In this document: positions 1-11,896 of the stretch, one piece after another
How positions within the stretch are numbered: position 1 is the first letter of the stretch
Layout: the number at the start of each line of letters is the position of its first letter
DNA from: Glossina fuscipes
Taxonomy: Eukaryota; Arthropoda; Insecta; Diptera; Glossinidae
Assembly (NCBI RefSeq): GCF_014805625.2
Contig: NW_023998471.1
Location: 1,404,875 to 1,468,874 of the forward strand
Length of the DNA: 64,000 nt
Direction of reading: 5' to 3'
The notes under the pieces: generated by a model
Database searches by the model: none
What the model was told of the DNA's origin: nothing
What the model saw: the letters and a program-made list of their open reading frames with translations, nothing else
Program-made: the position numbers and the translations under genes

Positions 1-435
1 CCTGCGCAACTGTGTAGTATTTGTGGTAAACATTCTCCTATTAGCGAAATTGAATAGATCGTCTACGAACTTAAAATTGGCTTAAACTTTTCCAAGGGCA
101 CGCCTACAACGCCCACACACGTATGCGATGAAAACTTTTATTTGGAAAATAGAAAATATCAGCCGCTCCCACACCGCATTATAGAGCATGAAAATGTAGT
201 TCTTTTACTTTTTTCGTCGTTTTCAGGATAACGGCGATGGGTACAAGAAATTCGCTCATGACAGAATTATTATTGTTATTATTTGTACACGTATACAACC
301 ATATATTATTTTGTTGAAAATTAACACTGAGTTCATTCACACATATATCGAATCGAAGTAACCTTTTGCTTCCAATTTTCCATATATGAAAATATTCGAA
401 TGTTGTTTTTATTATTCAAGAGCTTTTCATTATGA
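1..435. other. Left flank, no gene recognised
   Basis: AT-rich DNA before the LINE. A pyrimidine-rich stretch ending in TTTTCAG near 225 looks like a splice acceptor, but the following open codons match nothing I know. The first 54 bases are open and contain a Cys-x-x-Cys before a stop, which is too short to call. Confidence 0.5.
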
Positions 436-955
436 CTTATTAATAATTTTGATGAACTCCGTACACTCATAAGTGATTTTAATCCAACCTTTTTATCGCT
501 TCAAGAAACCCATTGCAGAAGCTCTTTTAATCCTATTCCACCCAAAATCATATAGTGGATACTTCACGAATGCTGATCAAAACTCATATTCCAAACAAGG
601 AGTAGGTATTTTTATAAAATCAAGTATACCTCACAAACGCATAAATTTAAGCTCAAATATACAAGCCGTAGCGATACAAATAATGTTAAATATAAAATTT
701 GCAGTGCTTTCGCTCTATATTCCACTTTCGCAATCGCTTTCTCAGCAAGAATGCTACAGTTTATTCTCCGTACTTTTCCCCCCATTAATTATATGCGGCG
801 ATTTCAACAGTTGGAATACCATCTGGGGCTCAACAGTAAACAACACTCGCGGTACTGTTTTAGAAAAGGCCTTTTTTCAAAGCAACCTTTGCGTTTTAAA
901 TGATGGAAAACCAACGCACTTCTGAACTCATCATACTTTTTCACATATTGATTTA
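436..955 (+). pseudogene. LINE endonuclease (EEP) domain, broken
   Basis: The nicking endonuclease that would start target-primed reverse transcription. Visible motifs are FLSLQETH near 497-520 in one frame, then after a frameshift IICGDFNSWN near 788-817, and SDHFPI further on near 1021-1038. These correspond to the Glu, Asp/Asn and Asp-His catalytic positions of the exonuclease-endonuclease-phosphatase fold. A TGA at about 922 interrupts the frame just before an SHIDL-type motif where related elements have sense codons. A frameshift and a nonsense codon together make the domain non-functional. Confidence 0.75.
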
Positions 956-982
956 ACATGTTGCTCTCCATCACTTCTTCCT

Positions 983-2300
983 TTGGTGTCCTTGTCTATT
1001 TCTGATGATCTACATAATAGTGATCACTTTCCAATCATAATCGATCTTAAACTTTCAACGTCCTCTGCTACTCCAGCAAAACAGGCCAAATTCCTCCAAG
1101 ATAAAGCGGATTGGATCAATTACTCCAAACAGGTGGAGTCATTTTTGAACTCAAAGCCATTTAACGGAAACTGCAACCATGATGCTGCTACTATGTCTAA
1201 AGCGATTCGCACGGCTGCTCATCTTTCTATTCCACAATCCAACACCTCTTTTAAACGAGCTACGGTTCCATGGTGGAACAACACGCTTTCGTTTTTGAGG
1301 AAAAATAAAATGGATCTATGGCACCGCTTTAAGAGATGTCCTGATCAGAATCACTTGTTATTATACAAAAAGGCCAATGCTCTATTCAGGAAGGAATTAC
1401 GCAAATCAAAGGCACTTAGTTTCGAACTTTTCTCGAGACGAATTCACAGAAATACATCAATGAAAGTTGTCTGGAACAAAATCAACAGACTTAATGGGAC
1501 TTCAAACCTGGACCAAATTTCTGCCATCTGCACTCCCAATGGAACTTTAACTGACGCAGATGAGATTTCTAATTACTTTGGAAAAGTGTGGTGCGAATAC
1601 TCCTCTGACAGCAACTTCTCCAGTGCTTTCATTGAAAATAAAAGGACTCCAATATCTCCTTCAAATAATATCGATAGATGTGCCATTTTCCTGGAAAATT
1701 GCGTATCCACCTCAGAACTTGGAAGTTGTCTCCCCAATTTGAAGGGGAAGACACCTGGTCTAGACCGCATCTCATACCAAATGATCAGTGCTACGACTAA
1801 GTCTAGTAAAAAGAAATTACTGGACCTACATAATACGGTATTTATGACTGGCCATATACCCTACATGGCCATATACCCTACATCTCTTTCAACGAAATTA
1901 GCGAAATTCTTTGCCGTGTACCAAGAGTGGAACATTGTCTCTACGCGGACGATGTATACATTTTTACAAAAGAAAAAGACAACACGAAAGCAATCAACAT
2001 CCTCGAATCTATTTCATGTGAGATCTCCACATGGGCAAACTCGTCTCTATACAAAAATCAAAAAAAATGCACATTTGTCGAAAACAAATGTGCGATGCAG
2101 GAAACCTACTGATGCATATTAACGACTTACCAGTACTAAATGTGCAGACGCTCCATGTTCTCGGGCTCACGTTTTCAAACAATTATTGTTGGAAAGCACA
2201 CTGCCTTCGGTTAAAAAAACTCCCTTTTAACAAGGGTAAATTTCATACAGTACGTTGCTTGGAGAAGCCAAGCGCATATTAACACTATCGCTTATCTTAT
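983..2300 (+). pseudogene. LINE reverse transcriptase region, palm core deleted
   Basis: An open frame from 983 holds the end of the endonuclease, a basic linker, and the RT entry motif LKGKTPGLDRISYQMI near 1737-1785, followed by GHIPY. The sequence then jumps directly to a segment that normally lies just before the catalytic box; the YADD box itself is at about 1939-1950 in another frame. The fingers and first palm motifs, including the first catalytic Asp, are therefore missing, apparently several hundred bases. A perfect 17-bp tandem duplication (1850-1866 and 1867-1883) sits at the deletion point. Further frameshifts follow at about 2110-2300. Confidence 0.75.
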
Positions 2301-2304
2301 CAAA

Positions 2305-2671
2305 ATGCTTGTGTTAAGCAAGATTGACTATGCTTTGATAATTTATGGCAATAGCTGCAAATCTAATATCAACATCCTTAAACCGGTCTATCACCAAGCC
2401 GTTAGAGCAAGATGTTATACTTTTCGGACGACGCCCATAAATAATATTATAATTGAAACTGGTCTCCCAACTTTAGAAAATAGACTGTATGAGTTAAAAG
2501 CTAAAATAGTCCCTAAGCTTCTTAATTCAAACAAATCCATTCTCGGTGATGACGTAAGAAAGATTATTATTGCGAAGAAAATTCCAAAGTCACCATCTGC
2601 AATTGACTGTTGTTTGTGCATCGCAAATGAATTGAACATTCCCTTAAAAATTTCCCGCTCTTTTGGTGTTA
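2305..2671 (+). pseudogene. LINE linker between RT and RNase H
   Basis: An open segment beginning MLVLSKIDYALIIYG, the conserved stretch that follows the RT thumb in jockey/I-group LINEs, then a helical linker containing GLPTLENR. It runs into the assembly gap, so its join to the RNase H domain cannot be read. It is part of the same LINE copy. Confidence 0.7.
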
Positions 2672-2771
2672 NNNNNNNNNNNNNNNNNNNNNNNNNNNNN
2701 NNNNNNNNNNNNNNNNNNNNNNNNNNNNNNNNNNNNNNNNNNNNNNNNNNNNNNNNNNNNNNNNNNNNNNN
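2672..2771. other. Assembly gap of 100 N
   Basis: Exactly 100 consecutive N. This is the conventional placeholder for a gap of unknown size, so the true distance between the flanks is not known. It falls inside a repetitive LINE, a common cause of scaffolding gaps. Confidence 0.98.
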
Positions 2772-3583
2772 CTGGTTGGAATCTTTTGTACACAGACGGC
2801 TCAAAATCTCCTGGTCTGCCTCCTGCTTGTGCGGTGGTAGATGCTACAGGACGGGTTCTTCTCAACCACATATTTCACGAAAGCACTTCAACTTTCATAA
2901 CCGAAGCCAGAGCTATCCTTCACGCTGCCAACCTTGCCCATAAAAACAAACTCAAAACCGTCATTGTTACTGACAGTTTGTCTGTATTACAAGCTACCCG
3001 GAACCCTTCGACTTCGAGATGGAGCACCATCAACAAATTAAGGAATATAATTACTACACCCGACGGAAAAATTAAAATGTTATGGGTACCAAGTCACATC
3101 GGTTTACTGGGAAATGAGCAGGCTGATCGAGCGGCAAAGTATGCTGCTTCTGCTCCTCTAATTATGGATGATGTCCTGGAAAAATTGGATCTTCAAAGAT
3201 ACATTGGAAGAAAAGTTAAAGAGAAAATTGCAGAAGGAAATTTACAATACCATCATCAACACTACTCTTGCATTAACCCTCAATTAACTCCACCTCTATA
3301 TCCAACAAATGTTGAGAAAACCAAGATCCAAACATTTTCGAGAATTCGCCTTGGTCATACAATTGCAACTCACCAATGGATCCTGAAGAAGTCTTCTCCC
3401 CCAATCTGCTGTTGTGGACAAACTCTTACTATAAAGCACATTCTCTGCGACTGCCTCAACTTTTCCTTGGCTAGAAGTATTGCATTTGAAACGATTTACC
3501 CTTTGAACATTCTACAATCAGCTTCAGAACAGAATATCAATTCAATATTTTGCTTTATTAATACTACTAAGCTTATTATCTAA
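2772..3583 (+). pseudogene. LINE RNase H domain and C-terminal Cys-rich segment
   Basis: The frame is open from the gap to a TAA at 3581-3583. RNase H motifs are complete: LYTDGSK (first Asp), ITEARAI (Glu), VIVTDSLS (second Asp), and GNEQADRAAK (last Asp) preceded by LWVPSHIGLLGN. The C-terminal part has RLGHTIATHQW and a cluster of Cys and His (ICCCGQ, IKHILCDC), the usual tail of I- and R1-type ORF2 proteins. This is the best preserved part of the copy. It would degrade RNA in the RNA:DNA hybrid if the whole element were intact. Confidence 0.8.
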
Positions 3584-3773
3584 TATCCATTTATTTAAAT
3601 TAGAGCCGATAGCCTGTGTTGCTAGTGCTCAATGTCTTTTTTTTAGTCTAAGAATTCAATTCATTAGTCTAAAATTAAAATAATAATAATAATATGTCCA
3701 AGCCTTTTCTTTTTTCTAAGAAAAAAAAAAGTTTCAAATACACTAACAAAGCTATCCATCTACATAAATATCC

Positions 3774-3957
3774 ATCCGCCTAAGTAGCCGAAGGCGAGAA
3801 ATCGCGACTAGCAAATCAATGGTCGTGGGTTCGAATCTCAAGTGCGGTAGAGTTTTTAATAAAAGCCGATAGCCTTAGATGCTAGTGCTTTTAAGAGTTT
3901 TTAGTCTTAGAATTTATATCTCTGAGGAAATTAATAATAATAATAATAATAATACAT
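3774..3957 (+). mobile_element. tRNA-derived SINE, copy 1
   Basis: The 5' part is tRNA-like. An A-box-like TAGCCGAAGGC lies at 3785-3795 and a B-box GGTTCGAATC at 3828-3837, spaced as in a tRNA with a long variable arm. The segment between them resembles the anticodon region of tRNA-Ser(GCT). The 3' part begins AGCCGATAGCCT near 3864 and ends in a TAA repeat (about 3932-3954). This tail resembles the LINE 3' end at 3603-3694, so the LINE is a likely source of the retrotransposition machinery. The copy lies about 80 bp downstream of that LINE. Confidence 0.75.
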
Positions 3958-4649
3958 ACATATCCAAATCGGCTTTTTAACAAGTTAACATCATTAACGC
4001 AGACAATTATTCCATCTGTGAAAAGAATATTTCTCTGAAATGCTAAACAAGTTAGGTGTCTTAGGCCCAAGAGATATATTTTTGCCCTGCGTTTCAGTGC
4101 CTCTTTCTGGGTCATTTTCCACTTTGAAAGAAGTATTTCTCGTTTAGGAAATTTTAAGTAATTTTCGTAACAAAAGCGCTTTCTTGGTTCTCTCTGCGTC
4201 TAAGAGAAGTATGTCTGGCAGTGTTCCTTACTTAGTTCCCTAAAAGTGCTGTCTGAAGAGAATACTTTTCGCTCTTAAACGAAAATTGGTAACTCAATTC
4301 GTTCACGTTACCGGTTGAAGCGGTATTGCAAGGCTACGTTCAAAAGATAATTAAGAAAAAGAAAATATACGGAGCTTTCTGTGAACTTATCCACTTACGC
4401 AAGGTTGCTGGTTTATTTCAGCAAAACATTGTAAAGGATATTAAAAAAAAAGCAAATTTTCTTGGAACGACTTCGTCTACGAATGAATGGCTTCAATCGG
4501 GACAATCGATTATAAAGCCAATCAAAAATCAATTTCTTAACAATATATATAATATATATAAGTGGTGGTGGCTAATTAAGTTTCATGTTAATATATAAAA
4601 TTTTTTTTCTTTGTTTTACGCTCGTGTTCGCGCTCGGAAACTATTTTAG
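3958..4649. other. Non-coding, probable intron of the protease gene
   Basis: AT-rich sequence. The longest plus-strand open frame (about 4326-4598) is lysine-rich and low-complexity, with no recognisable motif. A T-rich tract at 4601-4618 lies a short distance before the TTTTAG acceptor of the following exon. Confidence 0.5.
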
Positions 4650-5101
4650 AACCAGAAAAAAATTACGCTTTAGAAAACTATGGCCAAAATTCGAAATGTT
4701 TTGATCACGGCGAATCAATGTGGGAGGAACGAACATGCCATCATACAAGAGAATGGCAGCACTGGGGCTCTGGTTGCTATAATTATCGTTGTGATGACGG
4801 GCGCCTTCATATTTTGGTTAGTAATTACAGTTATTCTTGCCATTTTCCCGGACAACGGCTTGCTATTAGCATTGAATCGAATGGTTGGCTTCACAAAGGA
4901 ACCATTATATGTCCTCGATGTGAGGAATTATGCGGTGAACATTTTAATGCTCGAGGCGAGGAGTGTCGATTTCGAGAGGAAGCTCCTCCCGCCACCAAAT
5001 ATCCACGAGATTATCTACAATGTGATGCATGCAATTTGTATTTTTGCCATTCTATGCTTTTATTAACATCGGTTATAGTCTTTTTAAGTGTGCATGTGTG
5101 A
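4650..5101 (+). CDS. Leishmanolysin-like metalloprotease (M8 / invadolysin family), C-terminal exon
   Basis: Terminal exon encoding the last 149 or so residues of a leishmanolysin-like zinc peptidase (MEROPS M8). The proteases are membrane-linked or secreted; in flies invadolysin acts in cell migration and mitosis. This exon carries only the C-terminal Cys-rich domain, not the HExxH active site. Seen here: NYALENYGQNSKCF, then ERTC, WGSGCYNYRC, a beta-rich stretch to NGWLHKGTIICPRCEELC, matching the family order as I remember it. The last 20 or so residues are hydrophobic (LLLTSVIVFL), suggesting a GPI-attachment signal or membrane tail. The exon start is set at the AG at 4648-4649; the frame is open through a second AG at 4672-4673, so a shorter exon is possible. 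The stop is TGA at 5099-5101. Upstream exons are not in the window as read. The gene converges with hh. Confidence 0.75.
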
Positions 5102-8100
5102 TTATGGTTAGATTTACGAACAAACGCGTTTAGCGATACATTTAGTGCATTTTTTTTTCCTAACTGTATTATATATCTTTGTATATTTTATGTAGTTATC
5201 TAATGTGTATAAATTTAGAAATTATTCAATGGTTCTAAAATCAGTTATTAGCATAAATTCTGTAATTAAGCTAAGATTATTAACTGTTAGTGTCGCTGAA
5301 GGTTTTCTTTTCGTTTTTTTTTTTTTTTTGCTATCGCTATTACAAAGACGAAGCAGAGAACTTTTTCATATAAGAATGTTTATAAACATCACCATATGAT
5401 AGGTGTCCTTCATGATTCTGTCCTTCTGTCTGTAACATTGGAAAGTGTTTGTATTCTGTTCTTCCGTTTGCTTATGATCGCAAAATTGAAATACAAAGTG
5501 AAAATTTATAATGTAAACTTGTTGAAACATTTGAAAATGTAGAACCAGTCAGTAATATGTCCACAATGTGTCCACAAAAGTTGAACCTCGGTTTTAAGCT
5601 CAATGCAAGTATTTACGGATGCCACAGAAGTACCCAGGGTTTAAAATTAGGATCTGCCGCGAAGTCGCACACTAATACAAAGCCTTCATTTGGTAAGCGA
5701 TAATTGGCACCCCAAAGAGTAGAACAGTAGCTGTAAATGGCGACCTTACTACTGCAGACTGAAAAGAAAGCGGGTATGGGTCCCTTACATCACCGAGCGC
5801 TGAGCTAAATCGCGTACGAATGCGCTCTAAACACAAGCTAGTGCACATTCTTCTTAAGACCAATTCAAGTTGAATAACCGACAGCCTTCCACTTGAGAAA
5901 ATATTTTCAAACCATAATAGGTTAAGGTTTAAGATTTGCCGAGGTGATGATTATCAAAGAATCGTTTCCCAGGCGAATAACTTGTTAAATTTATTATCTA
6001 ATGGATTGTTGCCTTACGTCTGTTTAACTTTTCGCAACATTTTTCACCGCAACGTCAGATTAATTACGAAAACTGTAAATTTTGCGCATTAATGTATTTT
6101 TAAGAGTTTTAATTTACATTTTAAAAGTAATCAATCCAATCTGCATTTTAACAAACTACAAGTATTTTTTCTATTGTATTGTATGCGCTTTCATTCCATG
6201 CAAAGATCTATTTTATATCGCGAGTTATATTGTCAAGTTTTTAAGAAAATTTAACAATATTTCTTTATATTATAGATTTTATTTACAAAAATATTTACAT
6301 ATTAAAATTTTCTTCTTTTAAAATTGTAAGAAATAAAGTATTAGAAAAAAATTTTAAAAGTTCTTAAGGAAATTTTAAAAGTTCTCATTCCATAGACATG
6401 AAATACCTCTGCAATTGTGTTGAGTTGAATTGAATTTCATATAGGCTTGAAGCAGCATTTATTTTTAAGGACAACGAAAAATTAAAGTTAAGAATCAACA
6501 AATGCTTTCAGTCTCGTGCGTTTTTAAGAGATTTCATTTTAGATTTGAAAACGTTATATCATAAAATTTAGTAGAAAGTCGATTGAAAAATATAATAATT
6601 TTAACAAAGTTTTCGCCATCGATTGCTTAGAATGTAGAGCTATCGCGAATGAGTCCTAATCGCAAAACACTTTTTCATAACGAATCATATGTTACTCTTA
6701 GTCATTTATGGGTATCATGGGAATAATTAAAATATTATATGGTTTTTGTTTACAATTTAAATTCATTTATATATTCAAACAAGCTATAATGTTAGGATGG
6801 CGGGGAAGTTCTACCGTATTTTAAATAATACATTTGGATTTGAAGATGTTTGAGGTGTTCAGGTGTTACTCAGCAATCAAGTGAATCGCCTCTGTAATTG
6901 ACAAGCGATAAGTTGTGGGTTAACTCCCATGTTATTATCGCCTAGATCAACGATCTTCTTTGGCAATGAAGTTCCCGGAAAGAATTTTTGGTAAATCGTT
7001 TTTTTACAACTTGATTTCCCATTGCTTCACATAATCTTTAACAAGCAGCCGCTTCGTTGCTTGTTTTCTGGAATGAAAGGCATTGGAAGTAGTCTTCTTT
7101 TATCCCACGAGAGACACGCCTGGTCGCCTTGATCTGCCAAGTAGAATTATCTGCAGGCAATAAAATACGGCAAAACATAATGTAATCGGGCCATATATCT
7201 TTTTGGGAACTCGGTATGAAATAATCGAAGTTCAAGTGTGAGAAAGGCGCACCGTGGCCCGGTTAGGGTTAATAATGAACATATTTTGCCATTTTTTTGT
7301 TGTTCTGGAAACATTTGGAGGATGGTCTCGTTTATCTGATAATTTAATTGTTGAAATTAAAACAAAAATACATTTTCGAAGTGGCAAGTTTACTTCGGAT
7401 ATGCGATCAAACGATCGAGTTAACATGAACTTCCTTTCAGGTGATTGTTCCAAAAAAATTCTAAAGATCAATAGCTTAGATGCTTATATTGAACTGAGGT
7501 GATAGAAGCTAAATGAGCTATGATTTTCAACATTTTCGCCTAATTGTAAAAGGTTAACTAAATAAAAATGTGGTTCAAAATCAGGAAAGTCGATGGACTT
7601 TTGAAATCATAGTACACTGAAATCCTTATCTTGTTGGTATTCTAATTCAAAAATATAATATCTCATTTGATATATTGAATGCAAGAAAGATGACCAGCAG
7701 AGTTTTGCCTCCCGAACCATACATATATATTTAGCCCACCGATTAATCCTCCGATTCCTTTGATAAGAGGCATAGTATATAGCAGTTTTTATTCGTATTA
7801 ACTAATACTTACACAATGATGTATTAATTTCAAAATAAAAGTAGTTATATCAATTTTCCAAATTTTTCCAATAATTAATTTTATTAATTTTTATGATTTA
7901 ACACAACAGACGAAATAATTTTATACAAATAATACATTTATAATAACGTAAAATACAATATCACTGAATATAGAAATTACATATTTACATGTGAATAAAG
8001 AATTTCATATATGTACAAATTAAATTAATTAGATGTATTGAGAAATTAATCTATTCATTAAATATACATAAATTATTATCTTCTGTCTTTGAAGTGGTCG

Positions 8101-11100
8101 TGTGACATATGTCTACTTAAAGCGTACATAAAGTGTACAGAGACACATATAACAAGGACAAGGTATAAAATTGATTTCCCAAAACTTATCCGGCAAAGCA
8201 TTAGCAACACCTAATACATACACCTAACATAAATCAAACAGACTCCATAAATTATCGGATGAAAATGAAAAAAATATGCACTAAACAGATATTGACTGAC
8301 CATGAAAATGATAGTGATAGGGAAAAATAGTAATAAAAAGCTTGATTGAAATCGCGTGTATAATTTTTTCTTTAAATTCTATTGAAGGAAAAAAAGCCCC
8401 GCAAAGGACGAGAAATAAACTTTTCAATACATTTTTGCTTTTTTTTTCATAAAATATAAAACTTTCATGTTCAGATGAACCTATGACCATGGTTAAATTA
8501 AAAAAAAGAAAACAAAATCCAATTTTCTAGATTGGCTTAAGTTGTTTGCATTCCAGAAGTGATTTCAAATTTTCTCTGAAGTAAATCACCGATCGTTGAC
8601 TCAATAATGCACATTTGTGTTTGTGTTTCTTTTAAAATCATTCGAAGCTTCAAGAAGTAAATTTAAAGATGTATGGAAAAGATGAGGTATTTATAGTCAA
8701 GTATTAAGTTCGTGACGATGTATGCAACATCCCTAGTTAGACGAATCTGTTGCGATGTTACACCAATTGAATCAAAATCATTTTCTATGTAAAATTTAAG
8801 TGACTGTCCATCTGTTTGCTTATGTAGAATTTAGAACTTTCGAGACTTCTTATTAAAAGTTGGTAGATTGGCCTGTTTTGACCCAAGGTCGAAAGCTACT
8901 GAATTGGATCGGGCTACTGCCCACGCATGGTCACATTTTGAGTAGGTCGTTATAAGAGAAGAATTTTTAGTTTTTCATATTTTTAACAGTAAATCATGGA
9001 AAAATAGTTATATTAAAGGAACATAGAAAATTCAAATGCGATAGGACCACTCCGTTCACATAAACGAATTGGCCAACAATTATTCTTCATATGGCAACAA
9101 GGTCTAGTTGTGAGTAGTTTATGATGAAAATTGATGCGTAATACTACTTTAATATATAAATGAACCGTGGTAAGGTAACGCTGTCTAGGTAGGGCTGTCG
9201 ATCTTCCCTCCTTAGAAGACTTGGTTAGGAAAAATGAGTAACACAACGTAATTTTTGCTATTTTATGATAAAAATAGGTAAAGAATTGTGTTAGGCAAAG
9301 TGCTGTAGGGTATTTAAATGACGGTCTTACCTGATTATAACCTTGGTGGAACGAAAAGTGTCGAACCGTGGACTATCTTATTCTTGACAAAGTAGGAAAA
9401 AAGATTTGCGGGAAAATATACCCGAAATTAAAATAGAATAAGGTAAAGCTACAAAATAATTTTGTTTTTATTGATTTGTTATTTTCAACGTTCTTCTCGG
9501 TGCGCTTCAAAGGCTCTTTTTTGGATCCAATTGTCTCATTTCAAGTGCATGTTACATTTTTGAATTTTTACAAAAAACCGAAAATCGAATACATTCTGTT
9601 TAGAAAATCACTGACAGTGTGTAGAGAATTTTTCAAACTTGACAAGGTTGATTTTATTGAAAATATTTTGGAAAGAAACTTTCCTCCGCCAGTTAATGTT
9701 AATTTTATATAAATCCAAAATGTGGACAAGTCTGAGAAGTTTTGAAAATAAATAAATTTTCAACTTTAATTTATAAGAGTCTTTTTTTTATTATTCATAT
9801 TAAACAAAAAAATTTTTTTTTTAAAGTAATTTTCATAAATATTGCACTATTTTTTTCAAGCACTCTATCGCCGCAATCTGGAGCTAGTTTCGTTATTCTA
9901 TCTGTAGTAATTGTGCGTGTTTTCAATTGGCGGAAAGTTTAAAAGCAATTCAAACATGTCCGCATGTCGTCGGTCTTCTAACGTTAGGAAAGAAATTGAG
10001 TACATAATATATTCTTGACTTTGGTCCTTAGACTAAGTGCGAAAGTGAACGACCAAAAAGATGCTTACAACAAACTAATTACTGCACAAAGGCGAAAAAC
10101 TGAAATTTCATTTTATTGTTTTTAACAACATACTTACGTACATCCTTCCATATCTCTGGTAGAAATGCTGGTCTTGATCAAGTAACTCTAAAGCGCTTGA
10201 CAATCAACAAATATATTTGGTTGAACTAAAGGGTCTCCAAAACTTGCCGCACCTCCTCCCCCAACGCCCCAAAAGAATACGCATTTATTTCAAAAGAATT
10301 ATTTTCTCGTTAATTCGATCCGAAAAGTTCATTTATCAATAATCGAGCAGGCAGAGTGACAAGTCTTGTAGGCATTTCAAGAGCTTAAGCAATAAACGCA
10401 ATGCGATAAGTTAAGCAAACGTTTCGCACACAAGTACGTTTACTTAAGAGGTAAGCTGCCGTAAGCCACTTATAACGATATGGTGGCCAGACATAAACTT
10501 TTTAACAGCCCAAGTGGGAATTATATTAATTCATTTCAATTGCTACTTTTTATGATTAATGATTGTCAAATCGAGTATATCGAGCGTGTTATACGAGAAG
10601 CGAGGAACGTTTTCCGTCCTTATAGCCCTCCTATAATTAATTTATACATATATGTCTAGCAAAAAAAAAAAAAAAAACCAAAAAAGGTAGGTGTGCATGT
10701 TTCTTAAGATGTTGCAAAATAAACCGATTTCTCTGCTTACTCTCTTAAGTATTTATCTAAAAGAATTTTCTAAATAATAAATAAATATACAGAGCTAGTA
10801 AAAAGTCTTAGCAAAAGGTAGTCAAGTCTTAGGGGTCATTTTCCCAAAAGCCCGTTAAGAAAAACTCTTTCGAAACTTTAGGAAATTTTTAAGGAAATCC
10901 TCCTCATTAACCGAAAGATGAATTCTAAGAGAGCCTTACGAAATTGTTCTTCACTTTCCCTTTCTATTTACAATACAATCAGGGAAAAAGTCTTTTTTTG
11001 TTGGGTAATTTTTACATATATATATGTCAGATGGAATCGATTCTCAATTAACTTGATTGGAGAAAAATTCGATATAAGCGCTGCGAAATGAATGTCTATA

Positions 11101-11210
11101 CTTAGATTCATGTTGTTAACAGGAACTCTATTGAGGAAATCCAAAACGTGTAAGCAAATGATGAAAGACAAATCTATTGTGCCCCTATACACGACAACAT
11201 CGAAGGAGAG
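5102..11210. other. Intergenic region between the protease and hh 3' ends
   Basis: About 6 kb of AT-rich DNA with short chance open frames. It should contain the 3' UTRs of both convergent genes. An AATAAA near 6332 could serve the plus-strand gene. A TTTATT near 10284, which is AATAAA on the minus strand, could serve hh with a 3' UTR of about 0.9 kb. A dispersed repeat copy lies near 8.7-8.96 kb. Nothing else is recognised. Confidence 0.5.
8715..8960 (+). repeat. Dispersed repeat family, degenerate plus-strand copy
   Basis: Contains ATGCAACATCC, a GAATCAAAATCA block and GACTGTCCATCTG in the same order as better copies at 14.85 and 32.7 kb. Strongly diverged, with no open frame. Confidence 0.4.
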
Positions 11211-11896
11211 CTAATGACGCCACGTTATGGGTAATACGTAATCTTTTATTGTGTATAAAGCTTTGGCATACCAATGAACACCGCTTTGATATTCTTCTAC
11301 AGCGAGGCGTTTTTTTCTTTTCTCCTCTTTCACGGTCTCTTTTGACTGATTGCTTGGATGCATGTAAGATAAAATACTAGACCATAAGCGCATAGGCGCC
11401 AGGCTCCAATGAGCCAATTTTTGACTATTTACAATAGCGTAACAGGAAGCTGCTACCGAATTAACAACAATAGTTCCCGCTCTGGTTAGAGGAGCAACGA
11501 CGCCTTTTCTCGTCACTGTTTCAAGTTTGATAACACGTTCCGGTCTTAAAGCTTTGGTAAAATCATGTACAAATACTTGATCCTTTCTCGTTATTTGGTC
11601 AGCGAATACATAGCTTGCAAGCATTTTCTCCGGATTCCAAATCATTACCAAATGAGCTGGCGTCACCGTAAGCACAGCACCCTTTTCAGTAGTTAGCTGA
11701 ATAAATTGTTCGGTTTGCTCTAAATTACGATCCATAAAAAGTATTATTTCACTAAATATCGGTTCACCATGATCATTTACGCTAAGCACCCGATCGCCAA
11801 TTATTAAATCACTCATAGCCTTTGTACTGCCATTTGAGGTCAAAACGATGCTATCTTTCGTAAAGCAGCCACTATCGTGAGGCGTATGAAACGAAT
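11211..11896 (-). CDS. hh: Hedgehog, coding exon 3 (Hint autoprocessing domain)
   Basis: Encodes residues 247-474: the end of the signalling domain and the whole C-terminal autoprocessing domain. Hedgehog cuts itself and attaches cholesterol to the N-terminal signal. The cleavage motif Gly-Cys-Phe is present (G256, C257, F258). Asp302 (FMDRNLEQ), Thr325 and His328 (TVTPAHL) and Cys397 (AASCYAIV) match the positions known to be catalytic or structural in the Drosophila protein, so the domain looks active. The sequence ends DYVLPITWRH and a stop at 11211-11213. The exon begins after TTTTCAG; its first two bases complete a split Asp codon with exon 2. A Lys/Glu-rich insertion (about residues 425-440) differs from my memory of Drosophila. 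Confidence 0.97.

Larger units (their letters stand above)
436..3698 (+). mobile_element. I-clade-type non-LTR retrotransposon (LINE), 5'-truncated and decayed
   Basis: One ORF2-like protein can be followed through several frames in the order apurinic-like endonuclease, reverse transcriptase, RNase H, C-terminal Cys-rich segment, then a short 3' UTR ending in AAT/TAA repeats near 3680-3694. The RNase H domain together with the TAA-type tail is what is known of the I clade; R1 or LOA relatives are the alternatives. No ORF1 is present, so the copy is 5'-truncated at roughly 436. It carries at least one frameshift and a TGA in the endonuclease, a deletion that removes the RT palm core, and an assembly gap. 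It is an inactive copy. If the protease model to its right is correct, it lies upstream of that terminal exon, perhaps in an intron. Confidence 0.8.

Noticed and set aside
200..300. A possible upstream exon after a TTTTCAG acceptor
   Set aside because: The open codons do not resemble the M8 protease or another family and run into a low-complexity ATT stretch.
3774..3850. A functional tRNA gene
   Set aside because: A- and B-box-like sequences are present but the acceptor stem does not close, and the unit continues into a SINE tail with other copies in the window.
4680..5066. A 128-residue open frame with membrane-like segments overlapping the protease exon in another frame
   Set aside because: The overlapping frame carries the family-specific Cys pattern and clean splice logic of the M8 protease; this one is its shadow.
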